A stretch of DNA of 64,000 nucleotides from the NCBI RefSeq assembly GCF_012849555.1, contig NZ_CP051685.1, positions 6,014,001-6,078,000 on the forward strand, given 5' to 3'. This stretch comes from Massilia forsythiae (GTDB lineage Bacteria > Pseudomonadota > Gammaproteobacteria > Burkholderiales > Burkholderiaceae_D). The notes beneath the pieces are model-generated. The model ran no database searches. It worked only from the letters and a program-made list of their open reading frames with translations, and was not told the DNA's origin. Of this stretch, positions 59,309 through 64,000 are shown one piece after another. Both the position numbers and the translations under genes were made by a program. How positions within the stretch are numbered: the stretch's first letter is position 1; the number at the start of each line of letters is the position of its first letter.

Positions 59309-60832
59309 ATGAAGAAAATCGTCACTTTTGCTTCGAATGTTCACGCCGGCGCACTGCTCTCCTGCAGCGCCGCCGTCCTGCTGGCCGCCTGCGGCGGCGG
59401 CACGACCGACACCCCGTCCGCCACCACCGCCGGGATGGTCCAGAGCGCGATCGTATCCGAAGCAACTGTTGCCGCCGACGGCCAGGCCGCGGCGTTGACG
59501 GAAGAGAGCGCCGGCACCGGCGCTATCGAGCAAGCCGCTTCGCAACCAACGCCCGCTGCCGCCATCTCCCCGACCCGCCTGCTGGCCTCGGTCGGCTCGG
59601 CGGCGGCCAGCGTCTCGGACCAGATCGCCGAACTCTACCGTACCCTGCTCGGCCGCGAGCCTGACAGCGCCGGCCTGCAGTACTGGACCCAGCAGGTAAA
59701 CGCCGGCATGTCCATCGACGCCGTCTCGAACGCGATGTTGAACAGCGAGGAATACGCCGCCACCCACGCCGCGGCGGCGGCCACCACCAGCATCTACCAC
59801 TTGTATGTGTCCACCAGCGGTTCCGACTCCAACACCGGTACCCAGGCCAAGCCGTTCAAGACCATCACCAAGGCCGCCGCCGCCGCCAAGGCCGGCACCA
59901 CCGTGCACGTCGCCGCCGGCACCTATGCCGGCAACGTCACCACCAAGGTCAGCGGCACGTCCAGCAACCGCATCGTGTTCCTGTCCGACACCAAATGGGG
60001 CGCCAAGATCGTCGGCAGCGGCACCGAAGCCATGTGGACCAACAGCGCCAACTACATCGACATCACCGGCTTCGACATCAGCGGCCCGGGCCGCCTGGGC
60101 ATCGTCAACAACGGCTCCAACACCCTGGTCTCGAACAACCACATCCACAACATCACCGTCTCCGGCGGCTGCACCGGCAGCGGCGGCGCCGGCGTGGTCA
60201 ACGCCAACTACAGCGGTTCCAACGGCGACGTGATCGGCAACGTCGTGCACGACATCGGCAAGCCGGGCGGCTGCAACGGCGTGCAGGGCATCTATTCGTC
60301 CAACAAGGGCGGCAAGATCATGAACAACGTGGTCTACCGCGTCTCGGCCTACGGCATCCACCTGTGGCATGCCGCGTCCGACGCCACCATCGCCAACAAC
60401 ACCGTGTTCGCCAACGGTTCGTCGGGCATGGGCGGCGGCATCGTGATCGGCGTGGGCGACTCGCCCGGCGGCGTGCAACTGGTGAACACCAAGGTGCTCA
60501 ACAACATCGTCTACAACAACCCGCGCGCCGGCATCATGGAATATTGCTACTCGGGCCAGAGCTGCATCGGCTCGGGCAACAGCGTGACCAACAACCTGGT
60601 CTACGGCAACGGTTCAAGCATCACGATGAAGGTCGGCAGCGCCACCGCGACCGTCAGCGCCGATCCGAAGTTCGTCAGCTACAACCCGGCCGGCACCGGC
60701 GACTACCGCCTGCAATCCAGTTCGCCGGCGGTGAACAAGGGCAGCGCCTCGTCGGCGCCGGGCACCGACATCCTGGGCGTGGCGCGGCCGAAGGGCGGCG
60801 CGTTCGACATCGGCGCCTACGAGAGCTACTGA
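59309..60832 (+). CDS. DUF4214 plus right-handed beta-helix lipoprotein, copy 2
   Basis: A 507-residue protein with three parts: a lipoprotein signal with lipobox LLAAC (cysteine at about 28); a linker with a DUF4214 domain (about 105-150, ELYRTLLGREPDSAGLQYWTQQ), a fold often found in exported enzymes and adhesins; and the beta-helix domain (about 160-507). The beta-helix segment differs from copy 3 in only two residues. GAGAGGA eight bases before the ATG at 59309 sets the start. A secreted, outer-membrane-anchored carbohydrate-interacting function is likely; which activity is unknown. Confidence 0.82.
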   Translation: MKKIVTFASNVHAGALLSCSAAVLLAACGGGTTDTPSATTAGMVQSAIVSEATVAADGQAAALTEESAGTGAIEQAASQPTPAAAISPTRLLASVGSAAASVSDQIAELYRTLLGREPDSAGLQYWTQQVNAGMSIDAVSNAMLNSEEYAATHAAAAATTSIYHLYVSTSGSDSNTGTQAKPFKTITKAAAAAKAGTTVHVAAGTYAGNVTTKVSGTSSNRIVFLSDTKWGAKIVGSGTEAMWTNSANYIDITGFDISGPGRLGIVNNGSNTLVSNNHIHNITVSGGCTGSGGAGVVNANYSGSNGDVIGNVVHDIGKPGGCNGVQGIYSSNKGGKIMNNVVYRVSAYGIHLWHAASDATIANNTVFANGSSGMGGGIVIGVGDSPGGVQLVNTKVLNNIVYNNPRAGIMEYCYSGQSCIGSGNSVTNNLVYGNGSSITMKVGSATATVSADPKFVSYNPAGTGDYRLQSSSPAVNKGSASSAPGTDILGVARPKGGAFDIGAYESY

Positions 60833-60834
60833 TC
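59781..60834. repeat. near-identical 1.05-kb direct repeat, copy A
   Basis: Positions 59781-60834 match 61466-62519 at a constant offset of 1685 bases without gaps. The encoded proteins differ at two residues over about 350. The repeat ends just after the stop codon (shared TGATC), so the duplication covers exactly the beta-helix coding part. Confidence 0.9.
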
Positions 60835-61143
60835 CGCGCCGTCGAAGCAACTGCCGGCAGCGCTTGAACCGATACGTTCCGGCGCCGGGCCAAGGCGCTT
60901 GAAGCGATCCGCCGCAGCGCCGCACTCCTCCCATTTCCCTGGAATTTCTCGATCCGGCATGCGCGCAACGCCGTGCATGCCCTTTTAAGCGAGCTGAACA
61001 ATATTTGCCATTTATTTCTAATTAGAAATTTATTTTGGCATTTTCATACCCTAAGAAAACTTTTTTCGAAAAAGTTGAACTTAGGAAGTTTCCACAGCTC
61101 AAAAGCAGTACTCATTGACTCGTTGAAGTAAGGAATCTCCCGC
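60833..61143. other. intergenic region between beta-helix copies 2 and 3
   Basis: A 311-base gap. The left part is GC-rich without a clear terminator; the right part is AT-rich and contains the shared promoter-like motif before copy 3. No RNA gene is recognised. Confidence 0.5.
61075..61105 (+). promoter_or_regulatory. shared upstream motif of beta-helix copy 3
   Basis: TTGAACTTAGGAAGTTTC... is the counterpart of the motif at 59244-59274, 69 bases before the ATG, with a similar AAACTTTTTTCGAAAAAG tract upstream. Confidence 0.65.
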
Positions 61144-62517
61144 ATGAAAAACGCAATCGCCTCCCTGTTCGCCCACCGTGCCAACAATCTCCTCGCCTGC
61201 AGCGCCATCGCTTTCCTCGGCACCTGCGGCGCCGCCCAAGCCGCCGGCCAGGCCGCCGTACCCGCCAATGCCGCGGCGGCACCGCTGAGCGCAGAGAGCA
61301 AGAATGCCGACGGCTACCAGCAAGCCGTCAGCGCCGCCGTCGCAACCGCGGTCGACGCCGCGCTGGTCTCCGCCGACAACGATACCCTGGCTTCGGTCTC
61401 GCGTACCCGCAGCGGCACGGCTACCCCGGCGGCGCCCACCGCGCCGACCGCGACTCCGACGGCAACCACCACCAGCATCTACCACTTGTACGTGTCCACC
61501 AGCGGTTCCGATGCCAACACCGGTACCCAGGCCAAGCCGTTCAAGACCATCACCAAGGCCGCCGCCGCCGCCAAGGCCGGCACCACCGTGCACGTCGCCG
61601 CCGGCACCTATGCCGGCAACGTCACCACCAAGGTCAGCGGCACATCCAGCAACCGCATCGTGTTCCTGTCCGATACCAAGTGGGGCGCCAAGATCGTCGG
61701 CAGCGGCACCGAAGCCATGTGGACCAACAGCGCCAACTACATCGACATCACCGGCTTCGACATCAGCGGCCCGGGCCGCCTGGGCATCGTCAACAACGGT
61801 TCCAACACCCTGGTCTCGAACAACCACATCCACAACATCACCGTCTCCGGCGGCTGCACCGGCAGCGGCGGCGCCGGCGTGGTCAATGCCAACTACAGCG
61901 GTTCCAACGGCGATGTGATCGGCAACGTCGTGCACGACATCGGCAAGCCGGGCGGCTGCAACGGCGTGCAGGGCATCTATTCGTCCAACAAGGGCGGCAA
62001 GATCATGAACAACGTGGTCTACCGCGTCTCGGCCTACGGCATCCACCTGTGGCACGCCGCGTCCGACGCCACCATCGCCAACAACACCGTGTTCGCCAAC
62101 GGTTCGTCGGGCATGGGCGGCGGCATCGTGATCGGCGTGGGCGATTCGCCCGGCGGCGTGCAGCTGGTGAATACCAAGGTGCTCAACAACATCGTCTACA
62201 ACAACCCGCGCGCCGGCATCATGGAATATTGCTACTCGGGCCAGAGCTGCATCGGCTCGGGCAACAGCGTGACCAACAACCTGGTCTACGGCAACGGTTC
62301 AAGCATCACGATGAAGGTCGGCAGCGCCACCGCGACCGTCAGCGCCGATCCGAAGTTCGTCAGCTACAACCCGGCCGGCACCGGCGACTACCGCCTGCAG
62401 TCCGGCTCGCCGGCGGTGAACAAGGGCAGCGCCTCGTCGGCGCCGGGCACCGACATCCTGGGCGTGGCCCGTCCGAAAGGCGGCGCGTTCGACATCGGCG
62501 CCTACGAGAGCTACTGA
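61144..62517 (+). CDS. right-handed beta-helix protein, copy 3
   Basis: A 457-residue secreted protein: signal peptide (cleaved near AAQAAGQ), an Ala/Thr-rich linker (about 35-108), and a beta-helix domain (about 109-457) almost identical to copy 2 (two differences). It lacks the DUF4214 domain and the lipobox of copy 2. The N-terminus therefore differs while the domain is duplicated, by recent duplication or gene conversion. The ATG at 61144 follows AAGGA. It is followed by a strong terminator. Confidence 0.82.
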   Translation: MKNAIASLFAHRANNLLACSAIAFLGTCGAAQAAGQAAVPANAAAAPLSAESKNADGYQQAVSAAVATAVDAALVSADNDTLASVSRTRSGTATPAAPTAPTATPTATTTSIYHLYVSTSGSDANTGTQAKPFKTITKAAAAAKAGTTVHVAAGTYAGNVTTKVSGTSSNRIVFLSDTKWGAKIVGSGTEAMWTNSANYIDITGFDISGPGRLGIVNNGSNTLVSNNHIHNITVSGGCTGSGGAGVVNANYSGSNGDVIGNVVHDIGKPGGCNGVQGIYSSNKGGKIMNNVVYRVSAYGIHLWHAASDATIANNTVFANGSSGMGGGIVIGVGDSPGGVQLVNTKVLNNIVYNNPRAGIMEYCYSGQSCIGSGNSVTNNLVYGNGSSITMKVGSATATVSADPKFVSYNPAGTGDYRLQSGSPAVNKGSASSAPGTDILGVARPKGGAFDIGAYESY

Positions 62518-62519
62518 TC
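61466..62519. repeat. near-identical 1.05-kb direct repeat, copy B
   Basis: Partner of copy A at 59781-60834, offset 1685 bases. Scattered silent changes occur, mostly at third codon positions. Confidence 0.9.
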
Positions 62520-62530
62520 GTGTGACAGAC

Positions 62531-62598
62531 GCGGTGGCGCAAGCCACCGCGTATCCACGCTCCAGCCCCGTGCCGGCCTTGCCGGTGCGGGGCTTTTT
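62531..62598 (+). terminator. terminator region after beta-helix copy 3
   Basis: Two hairpins: GCGGTGGC-GCAA-GCCACCGC (62531-62550) and a 14-bp stem (62564-62577 with 62581-62594, wobble pairs at the middle) followed by TTTTT. The second has all features of an intrinsic terminator. Confidence 0.9.
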
Positions 62599-62638
62599 GC
62601 TGTCATGCGGATGTATCGCTTCCGGCTACTCGGTATGG

Positions 62639-62680
62639 GTCCCCGCCTGCGCGGGGACGACGGATGGGTTTGCGCGGGGA
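62639..62680. repeat. GTCCCCGC REP-like hairpin, second copy
   Basis: GTCCCCGC-CTGC-GCGGGGAC (62639-62658) plus a lone right arm (GCGCGGGGACGACG, near 62672). It is the same two-element layout as at 43926-44012 and lies between two converging genes. Confidence 0.8.
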
Positions 62681-62699
62681 CGACGCAGGGCTGGCGCCG

Positions 62700-64000
62700 C
62701 TACTCTCCGGCCGTGCCCGCGTCCGCATCCAGCTGGCGCAGGAAGGCCAGTTTTTCAGCCACTTTGCCCTCGATCCCGCGCGGCACCGGCTGGTACCAGC
62801 GCGGCTCCGGCATACCGTCCGGCAGGTAGGTTTCGCCGGCCGCATAGGCATGCGGCTCGTCGTGCGCGTAGCGGTATTCGTGGCCGTAGCCGAGTTCCTT
62901 CATCAGCTTGGTCGGCGCATTGCGCAGGTGGACCGGCACTTCGCGCGACTTGTCCTTGCGCACGAAGGCCATGGCGGCATTGAAGGCGTTGTAGCCCGCG
63001 TTGCTCTTGGCGGCGATCGCCAGGTAGATCACGGCCTGTCCCAGCGCCAGCTCGCCCTCGGGCGACCCGAGGCGCTCGTAGGTGGCGGCGGCGTCGTTGG
63101 CGACCTGGATCGCGCGCGGGTCGGCCAGGCCGATGTCTTCCCAGGCCATGCGTACGATGCGGCGCGACAGGTACTTGGCGTCGGCGCCGCCGTCGAGCAT
63201 GCGGCACAGCCAGTACAGGGCGGCGTCCGGATGCGAGCCGCGCACCGACTTGTGCAGCGCGGAGATCTGGTCATAGAAATTGTCGCCGCCCTTGTCGAAG
63301 CGGCGCGCGTTCAACGTCAGCGCGTTCTCGACGAAGTCCTTGGTGATGCGGGTGACGCCGCTGGTGTTGGCCGAGGTCTTGGTCTGCTCCAGCAGGTTGA
63401 GGAAGCGGCGCGCATCGCCGTCGGCGTAGCCGACCAGGGTCTGCACCGCCACCTCGTCGAACACCAGGTGCTGCAGCACGTTCCGGCGCGCGCGCTCCAG
63501 CAACTGGCGCAGCTCGTCGTCGCTGAGCGCCTTGAGCACGTACACCTGCGAACGCGACAACAGCGCCGAATTGACTTCGAACGACGGGTTCTCGGTGGTG
63601 GCGCCGATCAGCGTCACCAGGCCGCTTTCCACGAACGGCAGCAGCGCGTCCTGCTGCGACTTGTTGAAGCGGTGGATCTCGTCGATGAACAGGATGGTGT
63701 GCTTGCCGCGCGCCAGGTACTGTTCTGCCTGCTCGACGGCGGCGCGGATGTCCTTCACGCCCGAGAGCACCGCCGACAGCGCGATGAATTCGCAGTCGAA
63801 GGCATGCGCCGTCAGGCGCGCCAGCGTGGTCTTGCCCACGCCCGGCGGCCCCCACAGGATCATCGAATGCGGGCGGCCCGACTTGAACACCAGGTTCAAG
63901 GGCTTGCCCTCGCCCAGCAAGTGGCTCTGGCCGATCACCTCGCCGATGGTCTTCGGACGCAGCGCCTCGGCCAGCGGCGGCGCGGGTTCGGTCTTGAACA
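62700..64000 (-). CDS. rarA: RarA (MgsA), replication-associated recombination AAA+ ATPase (5' end outside window)
   Basis: A clamp-loader-like ATPase that acts at stalled replication forks. The visible part (about 433 residues) has Walker A GPPGVGKTT, Walker B FIDEIHRF, sensor 1 GATTENPSF, and the C-terminal tetramerisation region (AMAFVRKDKSREVPVHLRNAPT, PHAYAAGETYLPDGM). The frame continues beyond 64000, where FKTEPAPPLAEALRPKTIGEV is the family N-terminus, so only a few residues are missing. It converges with beta-helix copy 3, with a REP-like element in the gap. Confidence 0.95.
   Translation of the reverse strand, partial: FKTEPAPPLAEALRPKTIGEVIGQSHLLGEGKPLNLVFKSGRPHSMILWGPPGVGKTTLARLTAHAFDCEFIALSAVLSGVKDIRAAVEQAEQYLARGKHTILFIDEIHRFNKSQQDALLPFVESGLVTLIGATTENPSFEVNSALLSRSQVYVLKALSDDELRQLLERARRNVLQHLVFDEVAVQTLVGYADGDARRFLNLLEQTKTSANTSGVTRITKDFVENALTLNARRFDKGGDNFYDQISALHKSVRGSHPDAALYWLCRMLDGGADAKYLSRRIVRMAWEDIGLADPRAIQVANDAAATYERLGSPEGELALGQAVIYLAIAAKSNAGYNAFNAAMAFVRKDKSREVPVHLRNAPTKLMKELGYGHEYRYAHDEPHAYAAGETYLPDGMPEPRWYQPVPRGIEGKVAEKLAFLRQLDADAGTAGE

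Overview
The window is GC-rich chromosomal DNA that reads as a betaproteobacterium of the family Oxalobacteraceae (Massilia/Telluria/Duganella-like). I infer this from protein character, gene content (pst genes, LplT, a sen-type selenoneine locus, many c-di-GMP proteins, small Burkholderiales-type conserved proteins) and intergenic hairpin repeats. No database search was possible. There is no prophage, IS transposase, CRISPR array or rRNA operon. Most of the window is ordinary core genome, with one accessory-looking polysaccharide/beta-helix region near the right end.

Layout. 1-2.1 kb: phosphate uptake (pstS, start of pstC) behind a Pho box. 2.4-5.5 kb: PilZ protein, radA, alr. 5.6-10.8 kb: lplT, then a tightly overlapping reverse-strand chain tsaB-rimI-uracil-DNA glycosylase-DUF1853, and a thioredoxin-like protein. 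10.8-19.4 kb: a large GGDEF/EAL protein, small DUF proteins, mltD and a DEAD-box helicase with a long leader. 19.5-31 kb: the most notable block, with senA divergent from senB-selD (selenoneine synthesis), leuA behind a leucine-rich leader peptide, and egtD-egtB-yihY (ergothioneine synthesis). 31-41 kb: orphan ABC ATPase, DNA-binding proteins, one degenerate and one intact c-di-GMP protein, and several very small proteins. 41-51.4 kb: ferredoxin, L,D-transpeptidase, M23 and M4 peptidases, a zinc alcohol dehydrogenase operon, a YpfJ-type metallopeptidase, a methyltransferase and D-lactate dehydrogenase. 51.5-53.6 kb: serS followed by two tRNA-Ser(CGA) genes, each with a terminator and a tRNA-like hairpin element. 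53.7-62.5 kb: O-antigen-polymerase-like protein, glycosyltransferase and flippase, then three right-handed beta-helix proteins, two sharing an almost identical 1.05 kb segment. 62.7-64 kb: rarA, cut by the window end.

How it fits together. EgtD trimethylates histidine to hercynine. EgtB would add sulfur (towards ergothioneine), while SelD/SenC makes selenophosphate, SenB a selenosugar and SenA couples selenium to hercynine (towards selenoneine). Both branches therefore lie about 10 kb apart and share one precursor. The polysaccharide genes probably assemble and export an extracellular glycan, and the secreted beta-helix proteins may act on or bind it (inference). The serS/tRNA-Ser cluster shows compensatory base changes between its two copies, which suggests a maintained hairpin.
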